From contig OY782500.1 of NCBI GenBank assembly GCA_963677885.1, positions 3,100,001 to 3,164,000 on the forward strand: a DNA stretch of 64,000 bases. The letters run 5' to 3'. The stretch is from UBA1351 sp963677885. GTDB lineage: Bacteria > Bacillota > Clostridia > Lachnospirales > Vallitaleaceae. Of this stretch, positions 17,071-25,568 are shown one piece after another; the stretch's first letter is position 1; each line of letters begins with the position of its first letter. The position numbers and the translations under genes were made by a program. The notes beneath the pieces are model-generated. The model was not told where the DNA came from, made no database searches, and saw only the letters and a program-made list of their open reading frames with translations.

Positions 17071-19254
17071 ATGAGGCGAAGTGTTATTGGGGTTGTACTT
17101 CCCACCGTGGATCAATATTATCAAAGAGATCTCCTTGAAGGGATTAGTGAAATGGCCGAGGAGCTTGAGTATGATATTTTTTATTTTTGTGGTGGTCAAT
17201 TAGGGTTACAGGATGGCAATGATGTTTATAACAATGCGATTTATCAGCTGATACAGACAGATGACCTTGTAGGTCTTATTTTCGTTTCTGGAACCTTGAC
17301 CAATCATTGCGGCAAGGATGTTTTTGATAACTTTTTGGGTCTTTTCCGGGATATTCCAAGTGTACATTTAACCTACGAAGATGAGACGAAAAACTGTATT
17401 TTTGTTGATAATTATAAGAGTATGGTCAAGGTGATTGATCATCTTTTTATAGACCATGATTATAATAGGTATGCCTTTATTTCAGGCCCAGAGTCTAATA
17501 GTGAAGCCATTCGGCGTAAAGAAGCTTTTCTGGACTGTATGAAAGAACAAAAGATAGATAAGGAAAATTACCGGGTATATTCCGGTGATTTTTCAAAGGA
17601 ATCCGCCCATGGGGCTTTCCGGGAAATTGTCAAAGAGAATTGGAAGCCGGATGTTATTTTGTGTGCCAATGATGAGATGGCAATAGGGGTCAGTGAATCT
17701 ATGTCTGTCATGGATGATATGTCTTGGAGGCACATTCCTTTTACCGGTTTTGACAACATTGACAATGCTACAACTTTTTCACCTTCTTTTACAACATTGG
17801 AACAGCCTTTGTTCGATATGGGTAAAAGTGCTGTTTCAGCCTTAACCCTGCTTATTGAAGGTAAGCTAAAGAAAATCAGTCTGCCCCATAGTGGACAGCT
17901 GAAGGTTAGAGAATCTTGTGGATGTAATCATTTTAAGAATATTTTGGGAAGGCTCCCGGTTATCACGTCTTCTAATGAGAATATTACAAACAATCTTCTA
18001 AATACCCTTTATGGACTTGATGGATTAGCAGGAAGAAAAACAAGTCAAGCCTACAGCTTTCATGAACTTATAACCTTCCTTTTAGAAGAATTAAACCAGG
18101 AGAAAGAACCGGGCTATTTTCTGGGTTATTTACAAAAATACTACAGTAACGAAGTCCTAAGACCGGTTATTGAAGACCAAATGGCAACGGTAAAAGAAAC
18201 TTTGATTTCAACTTATGGTATGTTGCCTTCCTATGTTTTAGAAATCTTTATTCAGTTTGAAAAGATTAAAGCCAGCCAAGGGATTAAAGATCTTCGTATG
18301 AGTAATTATGACTTTAATACCGTCTTCTATTACTCTTCAGAAATGATTAGAGCCTTGATCGGTGTTACCGACACAGAATCGGTTTTTAAGGTCATAAAAG
18401 AATATATCAGTGGATATGATTTTAATCATTTTTATGTATGTCTCTTTGAAGAGGTACTGTTTAATGAACTTGATAGGGCCTTTGTTTATCCGGAAAAAAC
18501 AGAGCTAAGATTTGGCTACCAAAATGGTGAGTGGATTGAGCCTTTTGCTTTTGAAACAAAAGTCATGATTCCTCAAGCCCTTATATCTCATGAGAAAGCG
18601 GAAAGCTATATTATTTATCCCCTTAATTACCGAAGTTCCTTCTTTGGCTATATTATCTGCGATTTGGAGGCTACTGCATCACCCTTTTTGGATATTTTAC
18701 GACGGGAGATTGCCAATACGCTTGAGCGTCTTTATATTCAACAAGAGTTGGACCGTTATAATCAATACTTATCGGAGCTGTCCATTCGTGACTCATTGAC
18801 TGAACTCTACAATCGAAGAGGGATGCGAGATTATTTTAGCGAGATTTCCAGTGAGGGTAAGGAGTTTGGTATCATTGTTGGCGACATGAATAACCTGAAA
18901 GTGATTAATGACTCCTATGGTCATAATGAAGGAGATGTGGCTATTAGGGCAATAGGTAATATTTTGAATACATCAATAGACGGTCGGGTAGGCCGTGTTG
19001 GAGGAGATGAATTTATGTGTCTCTTGAATCCATTGGGTGAGCAGGATATGCATCAGGTTCTTGATGAGATTCAAAAGAAAATAAAGTTATACAATGAACA
19101 TGCGGATAAAGACTATGACATAAGTATAGCCATCGGATATTCCTATTGGACAATAGGTCAGTTTGAAAGCTTGGATCAAGCTCTTGACGTAGCTGATGCC
19201 ATGCTATATAAACATAAAAAAAGATATAAGGAAACAGGAGAATGGAGATTTTAA
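17071..19254 (+). CDS. Diguanylate cyclase with LacI-type sugar-sensor domain
   Basis: Protein of 727 residues. Residues 1 to about 285 match the periplasmic-binding-protein-like ligand domain of LacI regulators (RRSVIGVVLPTVDQYYQRDLL, PDVILCANDEMAIGV, FTGFDN), but there is no helix-turn-helix, signal peptide or membrane segment, so it is a cytoplasmic sensor. A middle GAF-like part leads to a C-terminal GGDEF domain with intact GGDEF at 644-648. The RxxD inhibitory site is not in the expected place. It should make cyclic di-GMP in response to a small ligand, probably a sugar. The start follows TGAGGTG. Confidence 0.85.
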   Translation: MRRSVIGVVLPTVDQYYQRDLLEGISEMAEELEYDIFYFCGGQLGLQDGNDVYNNAIYQLIQTDDLVGLIFVSGTLTNHCGKDVFDNFLGLFRDIPSVHLTYEDETKNCIFVDNYKSMVKVIDHLFIDHDYNRYAFISGPESNSEAIRRKEAFLDCMKEQKIDKENYRVYSGDFSKESAHGAFREIVKENWKPDVILCANDEMAIGVSESMSVMDDMSWRHIPFTGFDNIDNATTFSPSFTTLEQPLFDMGKSAVSALTLLIEGKLKKISLPHSGQLKVRESCGCNHFKNILGRLPVITSSNENITNNLLNTLYGLDGLAGRKTSQAYSFHELITFLLEELNQEKEPGYFLGYLQKYYSNEVLRPVIEDQMATVKETLISTYGMLPSYVLEIFIQFEKIKASQGIKDLRMSNYDFNTVFYYSSEMIRALIGVTDTESVFKVIKEYISGYDFNHFYVCLFEEVLFNELDRAFVYPEKTELRFGYQNGEWIEPFAFETKVMIPQALISHEKAESYIIYPLNYRSSFFGYIICDLEATASPFLDILRREIANTLERLYIQQELDRYNQYLSELSIRDSLTELYNRRGMRDYFSEISSEGKEFGIIVGDMNNLKVINDSYGHNEGDVAIRAIGNILNTSIDGRVGRVGGDEFMCLLNPLGEQDMHQVLDEIQKKIKLYNEHADKDYDISIAIGYSYWTIGQFESLDQALDVADAMLYKHKKRYKETGEWRF

Positions 19255-19275
19255 GGGATGCATCTGAGGATGAGA

Positions 19276-19315
19276 TTTGACGGCATTTGCTAATTTCGTC
19301 AAATGAGGGTATACT
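19276..19315 (+). promoter_or_regulatory. Promoter with inverted repeat upstream of the PhnA/YjdM gene
   Basis: TTGCTA (19287-19292) and TATACT (19310-19315) are 17 bp apart. The inverted repeat TTTGACG / CGTCAAA (19276-19282 and 19297-19303) surrounds the -35 box and enters the spacer, so it could be an operator. It could also act as a weak end-of-transcript hairpin for the preceding gene. Confidence 0.45.
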
Positions 19316-19345
19316 GTAGCCTGATTAAAAAGTTAGGAGTTTACA

Positions 19346-19690
19346 ATGGAAAAATACCCCAATTGCCCCAAATGCGAGGCTGAATTTACTTATCAAGATG
19401 GAAATATGTATGTGTGCCCCATGTGCGCTCACGAGTGGTCAGCTGAAATAGATGGATCTCTTGAAAACGGAATCAAGGATTCCAATGGTAACCTACTCAG
19501 TGATGGTGATTCAGTAACGATTATCAAAGACCTAAAAGTAAAAGGTTCTTCATCAGCCATCAAAAAAGGAACAAAAGTCAAAAATATCCGTCTCGTGGAT
19601 GAACCGGTAGACGGACATGATATCGACTGTAAAATCGATGGCTTTGGTGCTATGACAATCAAGTCAGAGTATGTTAAGAAGTTAAACTAG
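19346..19690 (+). CDS. PhnA/YjdM family zinc-ribbon protein
   Basis: Protein of 114 residues. The N-terminal zinc ribbon has two Cys pairs (CPKC at about 7-10 and CPMC at about 25-28) and is followed by the conserved PhnA body (DSNGNLLSDGDSVTIIKDLKVKGS, and later a CKIDGFGAM..KSEYVKK end). The family was once linked to alkylphosphonate use, but members are not part of the C-P lyase machinery and their role is open. AGGAG precedes the ATG. Confidence 0.85.
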   Translation: MEKYPNCPKCEAEFTYQDGNMYVCPMCAHEWSAEIDGSLENGIKDSNGNLLSDGDSVTIIKDLKVKGSSSAIKKGTKVKNIRLVDEPVDGHDIDCKIDGFGAMTIKSEYVKKLN

Positions 19691-19764
19691 ATCAGATTCC
19701 CGGCCCAGAGGCAGACTCCCGGCCCTTGATTGGATATTGATGTTTAGTGTTGAATTTTATTGGT

Positions 19765-20244
19765 TTAGATAACCTTTATGACCTGGCCGCCGGTGATTTC
19801 CTGTAATATAGCAGGTGTCAGCTTGAAAACCGAATGAGGAGTACCGGCAGCGGCCCATAGTTCATCATAATTTAGAAGATCTTCGTCAATGAAGGTCTTT
19901 ATTTTTTTGATGTGACCCAGGGGTGGAACACCGCCAATAGCATAACCCGTATGTTCCCTGACAAAGTCAGCATCTGCCTTTCCCAGTTTTTCCCCGACGA
20001 TTTCTTTTACAGTCTTCTCATTAACCCTATTAATGCCACTGGCGACGATAAGGAGCGGTTCTCCACTAGGCTTTCCCTTAAATATCAAAGACTTTACAAT
20101 TTGATGGACGCCACAGCCAATGGCAGCGGCAGCATCAGCGGCTGTCCTTGTCGATGCATCAAACTTGACGATCTCCAGATTGAAGTCATGACTTTCAAGT
20201 GCTTGTTGGACTCTTTGTGAACTCTTGTTTGTTGGTGTTGACAT
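19765..20244 (-). CDS. YbaK/EbsC family aminoacyl-tRNA deacylase
   Basis: Protein of 159 residues with the YbaK fold: TRTAADAAAAIGCGVHQIVKSLIF, then the GEPLLIVASGINRVN strand and GYAIGGVPPLGH. The conserved Lys in IVKSL is present. The family hydrolyses mischarged tRNAs, such as Cys-tRNAPro, as a free-standing editing enzyme; closer members act on other amino acids. The start is fixed by AGGAG upstream of the ATG at 20244; the frame is open further to 20319 but without a second good site. Confidence 0.85.
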   Translation of the reverse strand: MSTPTNKSSQRVQQALESHDFNLEIVKFDASTRTAADAAAAIGCGVHQIVKSLIFKGKPSGEPLLIVASGINRVNEKTVKEIVGEKLGKADADFVREHTGYAIGGVPPLGHIKKIKTFIDEDLLNYDELWAAAGTPHSVFKLTPAILQEITGGQVIKVI

Positions 20245-20438
20245 GATGATCTCCTCTCCCTTATCAATCCATGGTTTAGTTTTGAAACCAGATATTATAT
20301 ATGATTCTGTACAATCCATGATATCCTATTTTACTGTATTTGAGAAGGTATTCATGATTTTATGTGTTTATATTTTTCTATATGGTAAAATTAATTAGTA
20401 GGAACAACTCAAGATAGGCAATATGAGGTGGAGAGGAT

Positions 20439-21308
20439 TTGAAGATTTTAATCTTTTATTTTAGCGGAAACGGCAATACGAAATGGACTGTCGAAACATT
20501 TGAAGAAATTGCAAGAGAAAAGTATTTTGATGTAGAATTGATGTCCATTGAAGACATGGTTGGTTGGGATTTCACCTCCTATCACAATAGTATTAAGAAT
20601 GCTGATATTATTGGTTTCGGAACACCAATATATGGTTCTAACCTTCCTAGAATCATGACTAGTTTCATTCAAACTATCCTGCCTCAAATTGATAAAATAA
20701 ATAAAAATGCTACCTATATGTTTATGAATACATATGGTTATGTTAATGGTTTTGGCATATTTAAGGCAAGACAACTGCTTAAAGCAATTAATAAAAAGCC
20801 TAAGGTCTATTTCAATGCCAAACTTTTTAATAGTGCTCCTTCTCGAAAAGATCATAGTCAGATTACCGAGAATGAGTTGGCAAAACGTAAGGCTGTTGTG
20901 ATATTAAAACTCAAAAAGTTATGTGAATTTATCGAAGGTGGTAAGACATACATCAAGGGACTTGGACCACACCTAGTCATTGGCATAATTATTAGAAATC
21001 TACTTCGAAAATCTATAGAAAACAACTATAAGGCAATGATATGTGATGGTAACCTATGTACGGATTGTGGCAAGTGTATAGTAGAATGTCCAACAAAAAG
21101 CATTATTAAAGAGGGTGATGGTATATGTTTTTCAGATAGTTGCACATCATGTATGAGATGCTATAATAATTGCCCTGTTCAGGCTATCTCTGTCGGAAAG
21201 TATTCAGGAGAAAATGGTTATAAACAGTATAGGAATCGGCTTTCTTCTTTTCAAGGCTTTATAATATTTATTTTAATGATATACTTGAAAGTAATGAGTA
21301 TTTATTAA
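20439..21308 (+). CDS. EFR1-type flavodoxin-ferredoxin
   Basis: Protein of 289 residues. The N-terminal flavodoxin-like domain begins ILIFYFSGNGNTKW, which carries the FMN phosphate loop. The C-terminal part has two 4Fe-4S clusters, CTDCGKCIVECP and CTSCMRCYNNCP, and a final hydrophobic stretch that may attach it to the membrane. Electron-transfer partners are unknown. The start is TTG with GGTGGAG upstream; no ATG is available. Confidence 0.85.
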   Translation: MKILIFYFSGNGNTKWTVETFEEIAREKYFDVELMSIEDMVGWDFTSYHNSIKNADIIGFGTPIYGSNLPRIMTSFIQTILPQIDKINKNATYMFMNTYGYVNGFGIFKARQLLKAINKKPKVYFNAKLFNSAPSRKDHSQITENELAKRKAVVILKLKKLCEFIEGGKTYIKGLGPHLVIGIIIRNLLRKSIENNYKAMICDGNLCTDCGKCIVECPTKSIIKEGDGICFSDSCTSCMRCYNNCPVQAISVGKYSGENGYKQYRNRLSSFQGFIIFILMIYLKVMSIY

Positions 21309-21390
21309 GTACAAGAATAAATCTACAAACCATAGGACTCATAAATTTACATACAAAGGAGCATATGATAGGAATATCATAGACAAGGAA

Positions 21391-22143
21391 ATGAATATAA
21401 ACTTAGATTATACAATGATACAGTGGCTGCTGCTTATAACCGTAGCCATTTTGGTTGGCCTGGGTAAAGCAGGTCTTAATGCAACCGTTATGTTAGCGGT
21501 ACCTTTACTGACCTCAATTGTTTCAGGAAAAGCTTCCAGCGGTATGATGCTGTCCATGTTTATTGTGGCTGACATTATTGCGGTTATCTTCTATGTTAAG
21601 CATACCCAGTGGAAGGTGATTAGAAGTTTAGCCCCTTGGGTGGTTGTAGGTGTATTTACCGGTGGTATCGTCGGAAGAATGATATCAGATGCAGTGTTCG
21701 GAAGTCTGATTTCTGTGATTGCCTTAATCTGCCTTGCCTTGTTGGTCTTACTAGAAGTTAAAAAAGATAATCTCAAAGTACCTGATCAGACATGGTTTTA
21801 TGCCCTAACCGGTATCGTATGTGGCTTCACTTCCATGATAGGTAACTTGGCAGGTCCTATATTTGCCGTTTATCTTCTGGCAAAAGGTTTTGAAAAGAAG
21901 AATTATGTAGGAACAGTAGCCATCTTCTTTTTCATGATGAACTTGATAAAGCTACCCTTGCAGATAACTATGTGGCAGAATTTTTCCAAAGAAACACTAC
22001 TGACAGTCGCAGCAATGGTGCCATTTCTAATAGGTGGGGTTTTTGTTGGTAAGAAAGTTATCTTTGTCATGAACGAAAAAGTTTTTCGGTACGTCATTCT
22101 GACTATGACGGCAATTGTTTCATTGAAACTACTACTTTTCTAA
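21391..22143 (+). CDS. TauE/SafE family anion exporter
   Basis: Membrane protein of 250 residues with about 8 hydrophobic segments and the pseudo-repeat of the sulfite exporter family (VGLGKAGLNATVMLAVPLL, and CGFTSMIGNLAGPIFAVYLL). Family members export sulfite, sulfonates or sulfoacetate. With sulfatases elsewhere in this window a sulfur-related role is plausible but not shown. It is followed 33 bp later by an aldo/keto reductase. Confidence 0.82.
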   Translation: MNINLDYTMIQWLLLITVAILVGLGKAGLNATVMLAVPLLTSIVSGKASSGMMLSMFIVADIIAVIFYVKHTQWKVIRSLAPWVVVGVFTGGIVGRMISDAVFGSLISVIALICLALLVLLEVKKDNLKVPDQTWFYALTGIVCGFTSMIGNLAGPIFAVYLLAKGFEKKNYVGTVAIFFFMMNLIKLPLQITMWQNFSKETLLTVAAMVPFLIGGVFVGKKVIFVMNEKVFRYVILTMTAIVSLKLLLF

Positions 22144-22176
22144 TCGCAGCTGCCCTAATTATAGGAGGAAGATTAA

Positions 22177-23118
22177 ATGAATTATAGGAATTATACAAAA
22201 TACAGTCCCAAAGTCTCAGCCATTGGATTTGGTGCTTGGCAGTTAGGCAACGGCGCAACCTGGTCAGCTATGACTGATGGTGAGGCAATCGATTTAGTTA
22301 AGGCAGCCCTTGATCGAGGGGTTAACTTTTTTGATACTGCGCCAAACTATGCCGATGGCAATAGTGAACGTCTTCTTGGCCAGGCCCTTGGAGGTGTGGA
22401 TCGGTCCAAGTTGGTCATCAATACCAAGTTTGGCCACAATGACCAGGGCCAAACGGACTTTAGTCCTGAGGCTATAAGAAGGTCTATTGAAGGAAGCCTT
22501 TTAAGACTTAAAACCGATTACCTGGATAGCGTTCTTTTACATAATCCAAGTCGTGACCTGATGAGTGTTGATACCTGTCCCCATTATGAAATTCTAGAGA
22601 ATCTAAAAGCCGAAGGTAAGATTCTGGCCTATGGGGCTTCTGTCGACTCTTTTGATGATATGGACTATTTTATGGACCATACAGATGGTCAGGTTATGGA
22701 AATATTTTTTAATATTCTTCATCAAGATGTAAGATCTGCTTTTAAGAAAGCCAGTGAAAAAGAAGTGGCCCTTATTGCCAAGATTCCTCTTGATTCAGGT
22801 TGGCTTTCAGGTAAATATAATCAGACTTCTACTTTTACTGGAATTCGGTCCCGTTGGACAAGTCAAGATATTATAAATCGCGGGGACATCATTGATATGA
22901 TTAGGGATTTACCAGAAGGTAATCAGACCATGGCTCAAATGGCTTTGTCTTATTGTCTTGCCTATGATGAGATTGCAACAGTTATTCCGGGATGTGTGAA
23001 TATCAAACAACTTGAAGGAAATGTTGCCAGTTTAGACTATCCTATGAATGCTGAGACGGTGAAGCGGCTTGAGGATTTATATGAATCAGTAATCAAACCT
23101 ATGAAACTTCCCTGGTAA
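22177..23118 (+). CDS. Aldo/keto reductase
   Basis: NAD(P)H-dependent oxidoreductase of 313 residues with the AKR barrel. FFDTAPNYADGNSERLLG gives the catalytic Asp and Tyr, and LHNPSRD and the C-terminal IPGCVN cofactor loop are present. The substrate is unknown. AGGAGG is well placed before the ATG. It lies 43 bp upstream of the WYL-RtcB reading frame. Confidence 0.85.
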   Translation: MNYRNYTKYSPKVSAIGFGAWQLGNGATWSAMTDGEAIDLVKAALDRGVNFFDTAPNYADGNSERLLGQALGGVDRSKLVINTKFGHNDQGQTDFSPEAIRRSIEGSLLRLKTDYLDSVLLHNPSRDLMSVDTCPHYEILENLKAEGKILAYGASVDSFDDMDYFMDHTDGQVMEIFFNILHQDVRSAFKKASEKEVALIAKIPLDSGWLSGKYNQTSTFTGIRSRWTSQDIINRGDIIDMIRDLPEGNQTMAQMALSYCLAYDEIATVIPGCVNIKQLEGNVASLDYPMNAETVKRLEDLYESVIKPMKLPW

Positions 23119-23161
23119 CAGGAGCGGTATACTTGATTTATTCTAAAGATGAGGGGAAATC

Positions 23162-25459
23162 ATGCCCGTAAAAAAATACGATAAACCCAACAAAACCATA
23201 CAATGCATTAGACTTCTGAAAATTCTGAAGTCTAAGAAGTATGTCAAAAAAGCGGAAATTGCCTATTTACTTGGTGAGGAAACTACCAGGAACATAAACA
23301 ATTATAAGAATACCCTTTATGATGCCGGTTATCCTATTGCCTATAAGTCCGGAAAATATGGGGGCTACTACCTGGAGTTTGATTCTATGCTTCCAGGGAC
23401 CAGCTTGAATGAGTTTGAACTTAAGTCCTTAAACACAGCTTATGAATACCTGGCTCAGGAAAGCAATGTACCTCATAAGCGATTGCTTCTGGATTATCTT
23501 TCCAACGCTTTTTTGGAAAATGAAGAAAGCTATAATGAAGATGATCTTGCCCTCTATGGTCATTTTCCCTTAAGTATGCCTTCAGAAGAAATCGAAAGAA
23601 GGTACTATATTATCCAGACGGCAATCGATTCCAAGAGAAAAGTACGTATTGTCTATAAGGGTTATAAAAGGGATGTTGAGCGGATTATTCATCCTTACAA
23701 ACTATTTAAATATACCAACTGGATTGTTTTTGCCTATGATGAAAGTGTGAAGACTGAAGCCTTCTCAGGCTATACCAAGTTTAAGCTTCATCGGATGATT
23801 GATATAGAGTTGCTAGATGAGGCCTTTGAAATTCAGAGTGACTATAAGGAAGAAGATTACTTTGACCAAAGTGGAGCAAAGGAATCAATGACCCACCTTA
23901 AACTAAAAATCTATGGTCGAATGGGTCGTATGCTGGATGAGAAAATCTATGGTAGAAACCAGGTAGTAACCTGCCTGGATCCAAACAACCATACCTATCT
24001 TTTTGAAGCAGACATGCAAAATTCTTTAGTCATACGTAAATTTATCCTGTCTTTTGGATCCAAATGTGAAGTCATTGAACCGGCTGATATTCGCAGGGAA
24101 ATGATGATTGACGCCAAAAAAACCTTAAATCGCTACGATAATAATAAAAAAAATGAAAAATTATATTTTAGTGAACAATCTTTATGTAACAATAGGGGGT
24201 ATACTGATCTTACATTCAAAGAAAGGAGGTCAGGAAAAATGATCATTCAAGGAAAATTTAATGAAGCGATTGTCTATACCCATGTGATTGAAGAAGGGGC
24301 CATGGACCAGATCAGAGACTTGTGTAATATTGAAACCTTCAAGGATTCCAAGATTCGAATCATGCCCGACGTCCATGCAGGTAAGGGATGTGTTATAGGT
24401 TTTACGGCAGACTTGGGAGATAAGGTTATTCCCAATATAGTTGGTGTGGACATTGGTTGCGGTATGTTGACGGTTAAACTTGGGCAAGTGGATCTTGATC
24501 TTGGTCAGCTGGACCGATTCATTCATGAGCATATTCCAAATGGTAAGGCTATTAACCAACATAAGCAGGTTGATTTTATTCCAATACTTGAGACCCTGCA
24601 TATGCTGAAAGAAGTTCGTCAGGACTTAAAGCGTTGGAACAGGGCCCTTGGTTCTTTAGGTGGAGGAAACCACTTTATTGAAGTCAACGAAGACGATGAC
24701 GGCAATAAGTATTTGGTTATCCATTCCGGTTCTAGAAACCTGGGTCACGTCGTTGCCAGCCATTACCAAAAAGAGGCTATTGACTACCATTCAGGCTATA
24801 ACAGGGAATACCTTGAGAAAAAGGAAGCCTTGATTGCCAAGTACAAGGAAGAGGGGCGAAGAAAAGAAATCCAGTCAGCAATTGTTGAACTTAAAAAAGA
24901 GTTTTACATCGATAAGGATCTGCCTGATGCCATGTGTTACCTGGAAAAAGAATTGCGGGATGACTATCTCCATGATATGTCCATCTGTCAGCAGTTTGCC
25001 AACTTAAATCGCCAGATTATGGCAGACCGGATTCTTGAAGCCATGTTTGGCCATAAAGACTTTGAAAGCTTCCAGACTATTCATAATTATATTGATTTTG
25101 AAGATAATATTGTCCGAAAGGGTGCAATCAAAGCTTCAAAAGGGACAGAGGTCCTTATTCCTATTAATATGCGTGACGGCTCCATTCTGGCAGTGGGAAA
25201 AGGTAATGTAGACTGGAACTGTTCAGCACCTCACGGCGCCGGAAGACTTATGTCCAGGACCAAGGCATTTGAGACCATAAACTTTGATGACTTTAAGGAA
25301 GAAATGAAGGGGATTTATTCAACGTCTGTGACTATGAAAACTATTGACGAGTCTCCCATGGCCTATAAGTCCTTGGAGGATATTATGGAGAATATTGGCG
25401 AAACCGTTGAAGTGAAAAGTGTTCTGAGACCTATTTATAATTTTAAGTCCCAGTATTAA
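23162..25459 (+). CDS. WYL-domain regulator in frame with RtcB RNA ligase (765-residue fusion frame)
   Basis: One open frame encodes two proteins that are normally separate. Residues about 10-70 form a winged helix, and about 140-320 a WYL domain (RKVRIVYKGYKRDVERIIHPY, NWIVFAYDES), a ligand-sensing regulator type often linked to nucleic-acid stress. Residues 360-765 are a complete RtcB ligase. The 37 residues between (323-359) are polar and look like translated intergenic DNA. An A8 tract at codons 329-331 is one base short of creating a stop. RtcB also has its own strong ribosome binding site. The likeliest natural products are a regulator of about 331 residues and a separate RtcB, with the fusion arising by loss of one A; a true fusion cannot be excluded. 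Confidence 0.75.
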   Translation: MPVKKYDKPNKTIQCIRLLKILKSKKYVKKAEIAYLLGEETTRNINNYKNTLYDAGYPIAYKSGKYGGYYLEFDSMLPGTSLNEFELKSLNTAYEYLAQESNVPHKRLLLDYLSNAFLENEESYNEDDLALYGHFPLSMPSEEIERRYYIIQTAIDSKRKVRIVYKGYKRDVERIIHPYKLFKYTNWIVFAYDESVKTEAFSGYTKFKLHRMIDIELLDEAFEIQSDYKEEDYFDQSGAKESMTHLKLKIYGRMGRMLDEKIYGRNQVVTCLDPNNHTYLFEADMQNSLVIRKFILSFGSKCEVIEPADIRREMMIDAKKTLNRYDNNKKNEKLYFSEQSLCNNRGYTDLTFKERRSGKMIIQGKFNEAIVYTHVIEEGAMDQIRDLCNIETFKDSKIRIMPDVHAGKGCVIGFTADLGDKVIPNIVGVDIGCGMLTVKLGQVDLDLGQLDRFIHEHIPNGKAINQHKQVDFIPILETLHMLKEVRQDLKRWNRALGSLGGGNHFIEVNEDDDGNKYLVIHSGSRNLGHVVASHYQKEAIDYHSGYNREYLEKKEALIAKYKEEGRRKEIQSAIVELKKEFYIDKDLPDAMCYLEKELRDDYLHDMSICQQFANLNRQIMADRILEAMFGHKDFESFQTIHNYIDFEDNIVRKGAIKASKGTEVLIPINMRDGSILAVGKGNVDWNCSAPHGAGRLMSRTKAFETINFDDFKEEMKGIYSTSVTMKTIDESPMAYKSLEDIMENIGETVEVKSVLRPIYNFKSQY
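24146..24156 (+). other. A8 homopolymer at the WYL/RtcB junction with stop in the -1 frame
   Basis: Eight A residues (24146-24153) are read AAA AAA AAT in the WYL frame. A -1 shift, or one extra A, would read AAA TGA and end the WYL protein after 331 residues, the usual length for such regulators. The tract is thus either a slippage or phase-variation site, the scar of a one-base deletion, or a sequencing error. Confidence 0.6.
24222..24230 (+). promoter_or_regulatory. rtcB: Strong ribosome binding site of rtcB
   Basis: AAAGGAGGT, a near-complete match to the 16S rRNA anti-SD sequence, ends 8 nt before the ATG at 24239. It shows that rtcB is translated from its own start even though the upstream frame is open through it. 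The 6-bp inverted repeat ATGTAA / TTACAT (24184-24189, 24210-24215) lies just upstream. Confidence 0.85.
24239..25459 (+). CDS. rtcB: RtcB family RNA-splicing/repair ligase (independent start)
   Basis: RtcB of 406 residues when read from its own ATG. It joins RNA ends with 2',3'-cyclic phosphate or 3'-phosphate to 5'-OH ends, using GTP and Mn2+. Visible signatures are MPDVHAGKGCVIGF, VGVDIGCGM, LGGGNHFIE, IHSGSRNLG and the guanylylation motif PHGAGR, with the catalytic His at residue 332. The length fits the shorter bacterial RtcB branch. It lies just before a tRNA-like RNA and a Ro60/Rsr gene with no terminator between, so the three may form one transcript for RNA repair or quality control. 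Confidence 0.9.
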   Translation: MIIQGKFNEAIVYTHVIEEGAMDQIRDLCNIETFKDSKIRIMPDVHAGKGCVIGFTADLGDKVIPNIVGVDIGCGMLTVKLGQVDLDLGQLDRFIHEHIPNGKAINQHKQVDFIPILETLHMLKEVRQDLKRWNRALGSLGGGNHFIEVNEDDDGNKYLVIHSGSRNLGHVVASHYQKEAIDYHSGYNREYLEKKEALIAKYKEEGRRKEIQSAIVELKKEFYIDKDLPDAMCYLEKELRDDYLHDMSICQQFANLNRQIMADRILEAMFGHKDFESFQTIHNYIDFEDNIVRKGAIKASKGTEVLIPINMRDGSILAVGKGNVDWNCSAPHGAGRLMSRTKAFETINFDDFKEEMKGIYSTSVTMKTIDESPMAYKSLEDIMENIGETVEVKSVLRPIYNFKSQY

Positions 25460-25502
25460 ATATTGGTTCAATACATGGTTTGGTTTAGCCATGAAAAAAA
25501 TT

Positions 25503-25549
25503 AAGACGCTAACAGCAAAAAACACCTTCCAAGTGAGAAAATGCGTCTT
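25503..25549 (+). ncRNA. Hairpin element 5' of the tRNA-like RNA
   Basis: A perfect 7-bp stem AAGACGC / GCGTCTT (25503-25509, 25543-25549) encloses a 33-nt loop that begins TAACAGCAAA. The same decamer recurs in the insert of the tRNA-like RNA at 25624-25633. There is no T run, so this is not a terminator. It may be part of the same transcript or a separate protein-binding module. Confidence 0.45.
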
Positions 25550-25568
25550 GTAAACTAGGGTAAGACCC

